Shown here: in pieces, positions 44,286 through 52,437 of the stretch
Position numbering within the stretch: the first letter of the stretch is position 1
How the letters are laid out: each line of letters begins with the position of its first letter
The notes under the pieces: generated by a model
Databases searched by the model: none
What the model was told of the DNA's origin: nothing
What the model saw: the letters and a program-made list of their open reading frames with translations, nothing else
Position numbers and translations under genes: made by a program
NCBI RefSeq assembly: GCF_042650125.1
Contig: NZ_JBHSAP010000007.1
Span: 434,001 to 498,000, forward strand
Length of the DNA: 64,000 bases
Source of the DNA: Salinithrix halophila
GTDB lineage: Bacteria; Bacillota; Bacilli; Thermoactinomycetales; DSM-45169
Direction: 5' to 3'

Positions 44286-45224
44286 GTGGACCTTCGACAT
44301 TTGAAAGCATTTAAGGCAATAGTTGATTTAGGGGGGTTTAGAAAAGCAGCTGAGCATTTGGGGTATGCTCAATCAACTATCACCAGTCATATTCAACTCT
44401 TGGAAGAGGAGTTGGGTTCCCCCCTATTTGACCGACTGGGAAGGAAAACAATTCTTACCGAAACTGGTCGCCGTTTTATGCCTTATGCTGTTCAATTTTT
44501 GCAGCTTTATCAGAAAGTTAAAGAGGTCCCGGGAAACGAAGATTTCCCTACGGGGACTTTGACAATCGCAGCACCTGAATCCTTAACGGTTTATCGACTC
44601 CCCCCGATTATTCACGACTATAAACAACGATATCCACAGGTAGAAATCGTACTGAAACCTTCACCTAATCGGGAATCATTGAATGGCTTGCGTACAGGTG
44701 ATATCGATCTTGTGTTCTTATTGGATAAGGAGTGGACAGAGCCAGATTTGGTTATTAATAAATTGGCGAACGAACCCATGATGGTGATAACTTCTCCTGC
44801 CTACCACGCCCGGGAACTTTCTGCGGAAACACTGCCGGACCTTGTGGAGGAAACCCTTTTATATTATACGGAGCAAGGATGCAGTTATCGAATGCTCTTT
44901 GAGCGTTACTTACAGGAAAATAGGGTCTTCCCCAAAACGTCCGTCGAGTCTTGGAGTGTTGAAGCGATTAAACAGTGCGTCATGTGCGGGTTGGGGATAT
45001 CATTACTTCCCTATATCGTAGTTAAATCCGATATCGAAGAAGGGAAATTGGTGGGGGTGCCATGGAAAGAACGGCATTCAGTGGCAACGTTAATGGCTTA
45101 TCACAAAGAAAGATGGCTGTCACCAGCTCTTCAGGCCTTTGTAAAAATGGTAAAGCAACATTCCGTATGGAATGACAATTTAGTAGGGGTAGAAGGAGCA
45201 TCGCTTCCGTTTATCGCAACGTAA
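44286..45224 (+). CDS. LysR-family transcriptional regulator
   Basis: 312 aa. The N-terminal winged helix is DLRHLKAFKAIVDLGGFRKA, AEHLGYAQSTITSHIQLLEE and GSPLFDRLGRKTILTETG; the C-terminal periplasmic-binding-like effector domain follows (GTLTIAAPESLTVYRLPPII). The start is GTG at 44286 behind AGGAGGAGA. It is transcribed divergently from the carrier-protein operon, the classic arrangement for a LysR regulator of its neighbour. Inverted repeats ACTGATCAGT (44240-44249) and ATTG-N6-CAAT (44251-44264) lie in front of it. The effector may be a pathway intermediate; that is inference. Confidence 0.9.
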   Translation: MDLRHLKAFKAIVDLGGFRKAAEHLGYAQSTITSHIQLLEEELGSPLFDRLGRKTILTETGRRFMPYAVQFLQLYQKVKEVPGNEDFPTGTLTIAAPESLTVYRLPPIIHDYKQRYPQVEIVLKPSPNRESLNGLRTGDIDLVFLLDKEWTEPDLVINKLANEPMMVITSPAYHARELSAETLPDLVEETLLYYTEQGCSYRMLFERYLQENRVFPKTSVESWSVEAIKQCVMCGLGISLLPYIVVKSDIEEGKLVGVPWKERHSVATLMAYHKERWLSPALQAFVKMVKQHSVWNDNLVGVEGASLPFIAT

Positions 45225-45275
45225 CATCTATTTTCTGGAGTTTATTTATTTCATGTCGCTTTTCAGATAAACAAT

Positions 45276-45322
45276 ACCAGCCATTTCAATGGATTGATCA
45301 TCCATCCGTGTGGCTGGTTTTT
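45276..45322 (+). terminator. Terminator after the LysR gene
   Basis: ACCAGCCA/TGGCTGGT outer stem enclosing ATGGAT-TGATC-ATCCAT, followed by five T. The stretch 45323-45675 beyond holds no supported gene. Confidence 0.75.
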
Positions 45323-45675
45323 CGTATTTAAAAAATAACTTTCATCTTTCTCCGTCGTCGGAAAGCCCCCTGAGTTTATTGCAGCATATCGAAAACAAAA
45401 TCTCTCTTCGTCTGGCCGTTTGCTGGGAAGGTTGGGAGGAAGAAAATCATTCAGAGCTGGTCGACCTGCTGGAGCAAGCATCGAAAAATATCCCTTTGTT
45501 CCCTTAGCAAAACCGTCCATATTAAAAATTATTATTACACATCCAATAAAACCACTCTATCCACCCTTTATCCTCCGGAATGGACCCTTCGCAAAAATAA
45601 ATTCTTGTAATACCGCCTGAAATAGACCTTACACAGATTTTTATAGACCATCCAACTTATTTACCCATTTCCAAA

Positions 45676-45696
45676 TTAAACCTCCTAGGTTAAAAT
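45676..45696. promoter_or_regulatory. Inverted repeat before the XRE-TPR regulator
   Basis: TTAAACCT-CCT-AGGTTAAAA: arms AACCT/AGGTT extended by A/T pairs, 44 bases ahead of the regulator ATG. It may be the regulator's own operator. Confidence 0.4.
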
Positions 45697-45739
45697 ACTC
45701 TTGTTCTAGTTAGGATTCCATCCTGGAAGGTGGTTTGCC

Positions 45740-47074
45740 ATGAGTTCCCTGGACATTCATGAAATCGGTGAAGTCATCCGAAAAGTACGAAAGGAACGAG
45801 GGTTACGTTTAGAGGATTTGGCCGATCAAAACATTTCTCCCGCCACGATCAGCAATATCGAACGGGGCGTCCCCCATGTCAACCCACAGCGGGCCACGTA
45901 TTTGCTGAAAAAGTTGGACATTCAGTTGGACGAGCTTCCTAACCTGATGATAGCCGAGCAACAAGAATTACAAAACGTCAAATTTGACCTTTTTGCCATT
46001 GAGACGATGCGTGACACCGGCAACGCGAAGGAAGCTTTGCAGGAGCTGAAAAAACTCGATCTGGACGACCATCACCCTTGCGCTGCCACGGCTCAGTACT
46101 TGACAGGAAAATGCTTAAACAGCCTCGGCGACTACTCCAAAGCCCAGCGTGCCCTCTTCAACGCCATCCGTCTTACCAACCAGAATGCCTACGGAAACCA
46201 AAGCAATATCGAAGCAGCCAGTTTCACGGAATTGGGACTCAACAGCTACTACCAAAACGACATGGAACAGGCCTTGGCATACACGGAGAGTGGGATCGAT
46301 GCCTTTGTCGAGGATGGTGAGCGATTGCATTTCAAGTACGTATTGCTACGGAATAAAATTGTTTATTTAGAGCGTTTAGGGAGAATCGGAGAGGCATTGA
46401 AAGTGGTTGAAGACCATTGGGAGTCGATAACAAAAATTCAGCATATGAATGTTGTTCTTGCCTTCTATTGCTGGAGGGCTGAACTATTACACAGAACGAA
46501 ACAATTCGATAATGCAATAAAATATAGCCTGGAAGGCCTAGAAAAAGCACGCCTCGATTACAAATACAATAGTATGTTTCGTTTATGGGTGATTTTAGCA
46601 AGCATTTATATGACCAAAAATGATTTAGCAAAGGCTGAACAGTGTTTCCAACTGGCATTAAGTTTAAAAAATAAACCCGTTGTTGAAAAGGAATTCACCG
46701 ATGCCTATACTCGACTCGGTGTGCTTTATATCAAACAAAAAAGGTGGGCTGAAAGCAGGGAAGCCATTAATAATGCGGTTTCTTTAAGTAAAAGGTTGAA
46801 TGATATCCCTAGACTAGCCAATGCACTTATTACACAAGGGGATTACTATCGTGTAAGAGAGGAAAAACAAGAAGCGATTCCCCATTACCAGGAAGCTTTG
46901 AAGCTCGCTCAGCAACATAAATTACCTTATAAAGAAAGTGTAGTACTTTTACGCCTTGCTCAGTGCTGGGAAAATACCAATAAAAAGGAATTTCAACAAT
47001 GCCTGCATAATATGTATAAAGTGAAATTTATTTTACAGTACAAGGAGGTAGACTACCTTGATGAACTTCTTTAG
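45740..47074 (+). CDS. RRNPP-type regulator: XRE helix-turn-helix plus TPR repeats
   Basis: 444 aa. Residues about 8-65 are an XRE helix-turn-helix (IGEVIRKVRKERGLRLEDLA, SPATISNIERGVPHVNP). The remainder is TPR repeats, for example SLGDYSKAQRALFNAIRLT, TKQFDNAIKYSLEGLEKARL and REEKQEAIPHYQEALKLAQ, the architecture of PlcR, NprR and Rgg-type receptors for re-imported peptides. The ATG at 45740 follows a GGAAGGTGG site. DNA to about 46330 has the window's usual GC content, but the rest is clearly AT-richer, suggesting a mosaic gene. A pro-peptide gene overlaps its last codons. Confidence 0.88.
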   Translation: MSSLDIHEIGEVIRKVRKERGLRLEDLADQNISPATISNIERGVPHVNPQRATYLLKKLDIQLDELPNLMIAEQQELQNVKFDLFAIETMRDTGNAKEALQELKKLDLDDHHPCAATAQYLTGKCLNSLGDYSKAQRALFNAIRLTNQNAYGNQSNIEAASFTELGLNSYYQNDMEQALAYTESGIDAFVEDGERLHFKYVLLRNKIVYLERLGRIGEALKVVEDHWESITKIQHMNVVLAFYCWRAELLHRTKQFDNAIKYSLEGLEKARLDYKYNSMFRLWVILASIYMTKNDLAKAEQCFQLALSLKNKPVVEKEFTDAYTRLGVLYIKQKRWAESREAINNAVSLSKRLNDIPRLANALITQGDYYRVREEKQEAIPHYQEALKLAQQHKLPYKESVVLLRLAQCWENTNKKEFQQCLHNMYKVKFILQYKEVDYLDELL

Positions 47075-47189
47075 AATTCTTATCTTCACATTTGCTTTAG
47101 TGGTCACTGTATCTACTGGGATAACCGACTGGGACGGTCACCCAGCTTCCGCATCAACAGCCGATAGCGGAGAACCTGAGGGTGGATAA
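47061..47189 (+). CDS. Candidate Phr/NprX-like secreted signalling pro-peptide
   Basis: 42 aa. It has AAGGAGG 12 bases before its ATG, inside the end of the regulator gene, and overlaps that gene by 14 bases in another frame. Residues 1-20 (MNFFRILIFTFALVVTVSTG) are an export signal; the rest, beginning ITDWDGHPASASTADS, is short, hydrophilic and ends EPEGG. Precursors of RRNPP signals are exactly this kind of gene. The mature peptide cannot be fixed from sequence; it would be a 5-8 residue piece of the C-terminal part, re-imported by an Opp system such as the one at 13-19 kb. A terminator follows 19 bases later. Confidence 0.75.
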   Translation: MNFFRILIFTFALVVTVSTGITDWDGHPASASTADSGEPEGG

Positions 47190-47208
47190 ACATATCCTCT
47201 TCTCTTCC

Positions 47209-47232
47209 CACCGGTGAATCCGGTGTTTTTTT
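47209..47232 (+). terminator. Terminator of the regulator/pro-peptide unit
   Basis: CACCGG-TGAAT-CCGGTG followed by seven T. Confidence 0.9.
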
Positions 47233-47240
47233 ATTCCACT

Positions 47241-47425
47241 GGTGGAGTAACCCCTATCTGCTGAAAAACGATCCGGAATGGGCGAAGGACGCCCGCTGGT
47301 TCGCCGACCGGACACGGACGTCAGTCAACTGATCGCCGCTGGACGTCCCCTCTGCCTCGGCCCCGATTCTGGAGCGCATCACCTACCAGGATTCCTACCA
47401 CCTGCGAAATGGTATGAAACTGAAT
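47241..47425 (+). pseudogene. Decayed internal fragment of a glcF paralogue
   Basis: Base-for-base comparison shows strong similarity to 32290-32472 inside glcF (for example ATGGGCGnAGGACGCCCGCT and ATCACCTACCAGGATTCC are shared), with small indels that break the frame. It encodes only the middle of GlcF. It probably derives from a second lactate/glycolate operon or a local duplication. Confidence 0.8.
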
Positions 47426-47427
47426 GC

Positions 47428-47895
47428 ACGACTGGCATTTCCCACCCGAAAATAGTTCACCCACCCCGCGAGTGCGGCATTGATCTGTTTAACAATCTCA
47501 TGGACCGGGACCGCACCTCCACGATGGATGATTTCGCGAATTCACGCCTTTATAGCCTTACGAGCTTTCTTCTTCGAGGTCATCAGGATAAAGAATCCGG
47601 TTTCCTTTCGATTCGGGTGCAGGTCAAACCCCAGAAATCCAAAAGCCTCTCCGGTAAGTACGTTTACCATTCGGATCTTTTCCTGATTAAGCTCGACACC
47701 TAACAGTGTGAGATGTTCATGGAGCCGATTTACGGCGGATTGTACCAAACGCCCAATCCACTTCATTTAGGTAGATGTTGGCGGAGAGAACGGTGCCCCT
47801 TCAGGTACACCGATCTTCCCAGTTGCCTGGATCACCTGTTTCACGAGGTGCATCATCTGGGGGGCTTGGACACGCTTGGGGATCTTATCCAAATA
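47428..47895 (-). pseudogene. Group II intron reverse transcriptase/maturase remnant
   Basis: Minus-strand frames carry consecutive pieces of a group II intron protein: QMMHLVKQVIQATGKIGVPEG, then in another frame NIYLNEVDWAFG (after GVPEGAPFSP), LGVELNQEKIRMVNVLTGE, AFGFLGFDLHPNRKETGFF, and after an in-frame TGA, REIIHRGG and LAGWVNYFRVGN. The YxDD catalytic segment is missing, and at least one frameshift and one stop are present. The intron is dead here. Confidence 0.75.
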
Positions 47896-47910
47896 GTACA
47901 AGCGGTTTGA

Positions 47911-48606
47911 TTATACGCTGTGCTTATCAGTCAGGAGCTCATCAAGGGCCGTTTGGTTGAATCCCTTGATGATCAGCCAGAGTGCCATTGCCATCTCCTG
48001 CACGGCCAATGGTATATACAACATATCTAAGTGAAGGTTTAGTCCAAATAACTTTAATAAGTCGACAGCCACATAGAAAACCGCTCCGATCAAGCCCCAG
48101 CCGGACAACCAACGAGGGATAAGTTTGGTGAGATAGAAGAGGGTGTATAACAACATTGCCCCGATGATAAAAACAATAGTCAAAACGGGGCCCATGATGT
48201 CCTTGGCCTGAAGCAGGACATTGCCAATAACCTGTAAAGAAGCCGCCTCTGCCCCAACGGCAGTGACCTCTTTGCTGAACACGCCTAACAATAGCCAACT
48301 GACTACCATTAAGATATAGGTGCTTCCCTCTAGTGGTCCGCGGAAAACAACCATCCCTAGTGCCAGGGCTTCATTCTTTTTTTTGAAGAGTGGGTACAGG
48401 AAAACAGGCATCGCCGTTAACGAAAGCCCCATCAAGAGCACGAAAAATGCGCCAAGGTTAAGCTGTGACGGATTAGCAGCAATTCTGGTTAGAAAATCCT
48501 CTCCAGCAAGTAGATTCCTGGTAACAACAAGGCTTAAAATCCCCGATACCGTTCCAATGATGTAGAGGACACCTACGATCACTGCAGTCATTCTGTAAGG
48601 CTTCAT
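47911..48606 (-). CDS. DUF4386 membrane protein
   Basis: 231 aa with six predicted helices. MTAVIVGVLYIIGTVSGILS is the usual first helix; LGAFFVLLMGLSLTAMPVFL, GPVLTIVFIIGAMLLYTLFY and PRWLSGWGLIGAVFYVAVDL follow the DUF4386 pattern. Function unknown. The ATG at 48606 follows AAAGGAGAAC. It appears intact although surrounded by gene remnants on both sides. Confidence 0.8.
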   Translation of the reverse strand: MKPYRMTAVIVGVLYIIGTVSGILSLVVTRNLLAGEDFLTRIAANPSQLNLGAFFVLLMGLSLTAMPVFLYPLFKKKNEALALGMVVFRGPLEGSTYILMVVSWLLLGVFSKEVTAVGAEAASLQVIGNVLLQAKDIMGPVLTIVFIIGAMLLYTLFYLTKLIPRWLSGWGLIGAVFYVAVDLLKLFGLNLHLDMLYIPLAVQEMAMALWLIIKGFNQTALDELLTDKHSV

Positions 48607-48770
48607 TTGTTTGTTCTCCTTTGTTTTTTATGTTGTTTCAGCATATCGGCTGCGCTCGTTTTGACGTACGAAATCTCGCCATATAAAAAGGTCACGTCAT
48701 AATGATTATAGCAACAAACAGTGCTATTGGTAGTCGATTCTTATCAAGTGTTCTCTCCACTATATGTCAA

Positions 48771-49020
48771 CTACATTCCGTCAAGACCCAGCACCCTAAA
48801 ATATAAATAAAATATTCGATTTAAATCTTCAAGCACCAATTGCAAAAAACCATCAGCATCCCCCGTTGTATGAGCCTTATCAAGCGCTGAGTAATATTCT
48901 GATTTTCTTTTCAGTTCAAAAACAACCGGTGGGTAACCATTCTTCATCAATTCTAAATTCAACAATAACCGTGCTGTTCTTCCATTAAACATCCTCCGAG
49001 AAAGGAGCGTGACACGGGTT
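48771..49020 (-). pseudogene. C-terminal remnant of a Fic-family protein
   Basis: One frame ends with HAPFSED and, after a one-base shift, the other continues NGRTARLLLNLELMKNGYPP, together giving the Fic motif HxPFxxDGNGR and the following helix. The tail KSEYYSALDKAHTTGD also fits Fic proteins. The N-terminal part is absent. Confidence 0.65.
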
Positions 49021-49049
49021 TCGCGGCCCGGGCGCATCTCGATAAACCC

Positions 49050-49195
49050 CTGGGTTTGGCCTTGGCCAACTCAGCATCCCGAATCTTTTCTCCCGGCTCC
49101 AGCGTTCCGTTAACAATTCATTGCTGTAACAAGTGAAGCACCCGTTTTTTTGCCGACGAACGATCCAGTTCGGCCAAATCCTCTGGAATAGGCAT
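49050..49195 (-). pseudogene. N-terminal remnant of a GntR-family regulator
   Basis: Starts MPIPEDLAELDRSSAKKRVL; an in-frame TGA interrupts, then IVNGTLEPGEKIRDAELAKA matches the first helices of a GntR winged helix. The sequence breaks off before the recognition helix and runs into the Fic remnant. Confidence 0.5.
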
Positions 49196-49439
49196 GGGGC
49201 AACCCTCCCATCAAAATCATTGGTATCCTGATTATGGCAGAATGCGATATATTGCATATAGAGGTGGAATAAAAAAACACCGGATTCACCGGTGGAAAGA
49301 GAAGGAAACGGCAGAAGTACTAGAAAGAGCAGTAACTGCCAATGAAAAGAAGTTGTTATCGAAGTATAGTGCGAATGAAAGCAGGTTAAACCTTGTTTTT
49401 TCGATAATAGGTGGGGAAGGATCGCGGAGAGATTAAATA

Positions 49440-49660
49440 AGACCCCTAGTGCTTCTAGGATAAAGAGTAGGATCAATATGAATAGAAAAAGATTCTTGAA
49501 CAAAAACAAAAAGGACATCATCAGACAAATGATGAAGCGAATGAGATCCGTAGCAATCATGATTTTTTTCGATTCCATCGGTCAACATAGGAACCCAGAA
49601 ATACCCCTAGAATGGGAGGAATGGAAAATGTAATGGCTACTCCTTTTCGGCCCGGAGTAC
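49440..49660 (-). pseudogene. Fragment of an MFS exporter
   Basis: VAITFSIPPILGVFLGSYVD then RWNRKK in one frame and KKIMIATDLIRFIICLM in the next join to the helix 2-loop-helix 3 region of an MFS_3-type transporter. A frameshift near 49560-49578 and missing ends make it a remnant. Confidence 0.6.
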
Positions 49661-49867
49661 GGCCAAACGCCTTCAATAGCAACGGAAACAGCGTCCCCCT
49701 ATTGAGCCCATGGCAGATCCCTCCTTCCCGCCCGGACAGCCCGAATGTCCTTCGGTGACCGCGGGGCAAAAATAAGGGGTAGCGGTGAAAGGAGTCATCA
49801 GGTTCCCATTCCTCCCATGGAAGCATAGGGTAATATGCCCCATCCCAAATCGTCACGGAGGTTCATC

Positions 49868-50770
49868 ATGGGACCTGATTACTATCCGGTTTACCCCTAT
49901 TACGGCCGTAAAACGGAATGCAGGGAGCAACCATTGACCTTTCCACCTCAGAGTCAGGACCGGCAGCCTGGCCTGGAGTATCTCATGGAGCCTCGGCCGA
50001 TCAGTGAAAATCCTACTTACAGGGGAAGCGGTAAACTCCACGGACGGACAGCGATCATTACCGGCGGGGACAGTGGCATCGGGCGTGCGGTAGCTTATGC
50101 CTTCGCCAAAGAAGGAGCAGATCTCGTCCTCTCCTACCTCGACGAACATCGCGATGCGGAAGAGACGCAAGCACGTATCCTCCAACTGGGGCGGCGCTGC
50201 CTCTTGATCCCTGGCGACTTGAAACAAGAAACCCAATCCACCGAGATCATCCGGCAGACTCTGCACACCTTCGGGAAGGTCGATATCCTCGTCAATAATC
50301 ACGCGGTTCAGTTTACCCAAAAATCCATCCTGGATATCACGGCAGAACAGTTGGACCTCACCTTCCGTACCAATGTTTACGCTTTCTTTTACCTCACGAA
50401 AGCGGCAGTTCCCCATATGAAAGCGGGGAGCGCCATTATCAATACAGCCTCGGATGCCGCTTACGAGGGATTAAAAAACATGATCGACTACACGGCCACC
50501 AAAGGGGCGATCGTCTCTTTCACCCACTCCCTCTCCCTTTCTTTAGTAGAAAAAGGGATTCGGGTTAACGCTGTGGCCCCTGGTCCCATCTGGACGCCCC
50601 TCACCGTTTCTAGTTTATCCCCAGAGGAAGTCAGTGTCTTTGGCACCTCCGTCCCCATGAAGCGAGCTGGCCAACCCTTCGAAATGGCCCCTGCTTACGT
50701 CTATCTCGCTTCCGATGATTCTCGCTACATGAACGGCCAGGTGCTCCATCCTAACGGCGGAATGCTTTAA
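49868..50770 (+). CDS. Short-chain dehydrogenase/reductase (YhdF/YghA type)
   Basis: 300-aa NAD(P)-dependent oxidoreductase of the subgroup with a long N-terminal arm (MEPRPISENPTYRGSGKL). The cofactor loop is TGGDSGIGRAVAYAF, the structural motif NNHAVQ replaces the usual NNAG/NNAA, and the catalytic pair is in DYTATKGAI. The place of the catalytic Ser is INTASDAAYEG. Such proteins are often general-stress enzymes; the substrate is unknown. The ATG at 49868 follows ACGGAGG. It is a single gene ended by a terminator. Confidence 0.88.
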   Translation: MGPDYYPVYPYYGRKTECREQPLTFPPQSQDRQPGLEYLMEPRPISENPTYRGSGKLHGRTAIITGGDSGIGRAVAYAFAKEGADLVLSYLDEHRDAEETQARILQLGRRCLLIPGDLKQETQSTEIIRQTLHTFGKVDILVNNHAVQFTQKSILDITAEQLDLTFRTNVYAFFYLTKAAVPHMKAGSAIINTASDAAYEGLKNMIDYTATKGAIVSFTHSLSLSLVEKGIRVNAVAPGPIWTPLTVSSLSPEEVSVFGTSVPMKRAGQPFEMAPAYVYLASDDSRYMNGQVLHPNGGML

Positions 50771-50772
50771 AC

Positions 50773-50807
50773 AAAAAGCCGTATCCTTTTTCAGGATACG
50801 GCTTTTT
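50773..50807. terminator. Bidirectional terminator
   Basis: AAAAAGCCGTATCCT/AGGATACGGCTTTTT perfect 15-bp stem, loop TTTTC, between the convergent dehydrogenase and hydrolase genes. Confidence 0.95.
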
Positions 50808-50823
50808 CGTGCAAACGTGAGGG

Positions 50824-51840
50824 CTATCCACCTTTCGACAGTTCTTCAACCAAATGCTTCGCGATTTCATCCACTCCAGCTCCAGCACGATTACATAAAA
50901 CGGCGATGGCTTGTTGATTTTCCGAATGAAAGGCCATAAAGCTGCTGAATCCAGCGGTTTCTCCATTATGGCCAAACCATCCGGTTTTTTCGTTGGCTTG
51001 CCATCCGAGGCAAACAGAAAGCCCTCCGGGCTCCCTTATTCGAACGTCATGGGTTAACTGAATGGCTTCCTTCATGGTAGTAGGCGGAGTTAGGTTGGCT
51101 TTTAAGAACAACAGAAGGTCGTGAATGGACGAACGAAGAGCTCCGGCACCAGCAAACACTTGAAATTCCCAATGCGGCACGGGATTCCCCTGAGGGTCAA
51201 ATCCCTTTAGGAGATTGGATTTTAATTCTTGAGGAAGCGGATATCTCGTTTCTTTTAATCCTAAAGGCTCGGAGATGGCTTGGGTTATCGACTCATCAAA
51301 AGATTGTTTTCGTTTCGATGCCAGGATATAGCCCAACAGGGCATAGCCAAAATTAGAGTAATGGGAAGTCTCAGAAAGAGGATCGTCTACGTACCATCGA
51401 AGGTCTTGAAAAAGCTCTCTCGCTCCATAGGTACGGTACGGGTTTTGCTTGTATTTTTTAAAAAACGGGTCCGGAAACCAATATCTCCATATCATCCGAA
51501 AGGGGAGACGCGGCAACCCAGAGGTATGGGTCGCTAAGTGTTCCAAGGTCATCTTCCCCTCTTTACCATCCAGTGGCTCCTTAAAAAACGAATGAACAAA
51601 ATCCGTTAATTTCACTTCGCCTTTCGTTACTTCATGAGCCAGGAGTAAGGCCGTAAATACTTTCGTCAATGAGCCAATCTCATACAAAGACTGGGCTGCT
51701 GCCTCTTCGAGTGTTTCCCCTTTATAACATCCCACCCACTCGTCCCCTTGATCATACCAAGCCACACTCCACTCATCAGATGGTTGGGGTTGTTGGCTAC
51801 GGATCACCTCGAGGATTTTTTTCGATGGAGAGACTGCCAT
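50824..51840 (-). CDS. Serine hydrolase of the beta-lactamase/transpeptidase fold (class C-like)
   Basis: 338 aa without a signal peptide, so probably cytoplasmic. Catalytic motifs are SLTK (in YEIGSLTKVF), YSN (in SHYSNFGYALLGYILA) and HNG (in GWFGHNGETAG), matching the SxxK, YxN, HxG set. It resembles esterases and D-aminopeptidase-like relatives rather than resistance enzymes. The ATG at 51840 lies after AAGGAGG. The NUDIX gene is 19 bases upstream on the same strand, so they probably form an operon. Confidence 0.85.
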   Translation of the reverse strand: MAVSPSKKILEVIRSQQPQPSDEWSVAWYDQGDEWVGCYKGETLEEAAAQSLYEIGSLTKVFTALLLAHEVTKGEVKLTDFVHSFFKEPLDGKEGKMTLEHLATHTSGLPRLPFRMIWRYWFPDPFFKKYKQNPYRTYGARELFQDLRWYVDDPLSETSHYSNFGYALLGYILASKRKQSFDESITQAISEPLGLKETRYPLPQELKSNLLKGFDPQGNPVPHWEFQVFAGAGALRSSIHDLLLFLKANLTPPTTMKEAIQLTHDVRIREPGGLSVCLGWQANEKTGWFGHNGETAGFSSFMAFHSENQQAIAVLCNRAGAGVDEIAKHLVEELSKGG

Positions 51841-51859
51841 TTTCACCCTCCTTGTGCAC

Positions 51860-52276
51860 TTAACTTTCCAAATGGTATCGGGCCCTGTTCAATAATAATT
51901 GTTGCAAGTCACCATACCAAGGCATCAACTGTTGGGCTTGATTGATGTTCTTCCAATCCACGCATTGAATCTCCAAATCATTTACGGATTCTTTTTTTCC
52001 ATCAACAATCCAACCCTTAAAAGTAACAAAAAAGACATGAAAGCGATCTAGGCATTCATTAACATTGACAATGCCTTCAATCTTTGCATTAAAACCTGTC
52101 TCTTCTTTGGTTTCTCGAATAGCTGCTTCAATAAGAGTTTCTCCCTTCTCCCTTTTCCCACCAGGAAGGCTCCAGGAATCCTTATTTTGAACCATCAATA
52201 CTCTCTGGTATGAGTCTACTATTAAAGTATAAACCACATCAAGCCTTTGAAAATCGATTCTATCAACCTTTATCAC
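51860..52276 (-). CDS. NUDIX hydrolase
   Basis: 138 aa with a complete Nudix box, GGKREKGETLIEAAIRETKE followed by ETGF (GX5EX7REUXEEXGU). It hydrolyses a nucleoside diphosphate linked to some other group; the substrate is not evident. The GTG at 52276 has GGGGA directly abutting it, so the start is unsure. Co-directional with the following hydrolase gene and divergent from the NhaC-like gene. Confidence 0.85.
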   Translation of the reverse strand: MIKVDRIDFQRLDVVYTLIVDSYQRVLMVQNKDSWSLPGGKREKGETLIEAAIRETKEETGFNAKIEGIVNVNECLDRFHVFFVTFKGWIVDGKKESVNDLEIQCVDWKNINQAQQLMPWYGDLQQLLLNRARYHLES

Positions 52277-52437
52277 TCCCCAAACTTATGGCTATCGTAA
52301 ATATAACTTATAAATCGCATAATATTTCAGCTATTTTATCAAACCGAAAATCGATAACTTCTTGTATGATCCGGCTTCCGGGGAGCAAAGTATGGGAGAC
52401 GGATTTTTCTCGTTTCCCAGGGAAGGAGAGGGTTTTG

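Noticed and set aside
45263..45520. 85-aa minus-strand ORF after the LysR gene
   Set aside because: Its end reads through the LysR terminator hairpin, no ribosome site, no family.
49194..49436. 80-aa plus-strand ORF
   Set aside because: Opposite and between the GntR and MFS remnants, no ribosome site; probably random frame in decayed DNA.
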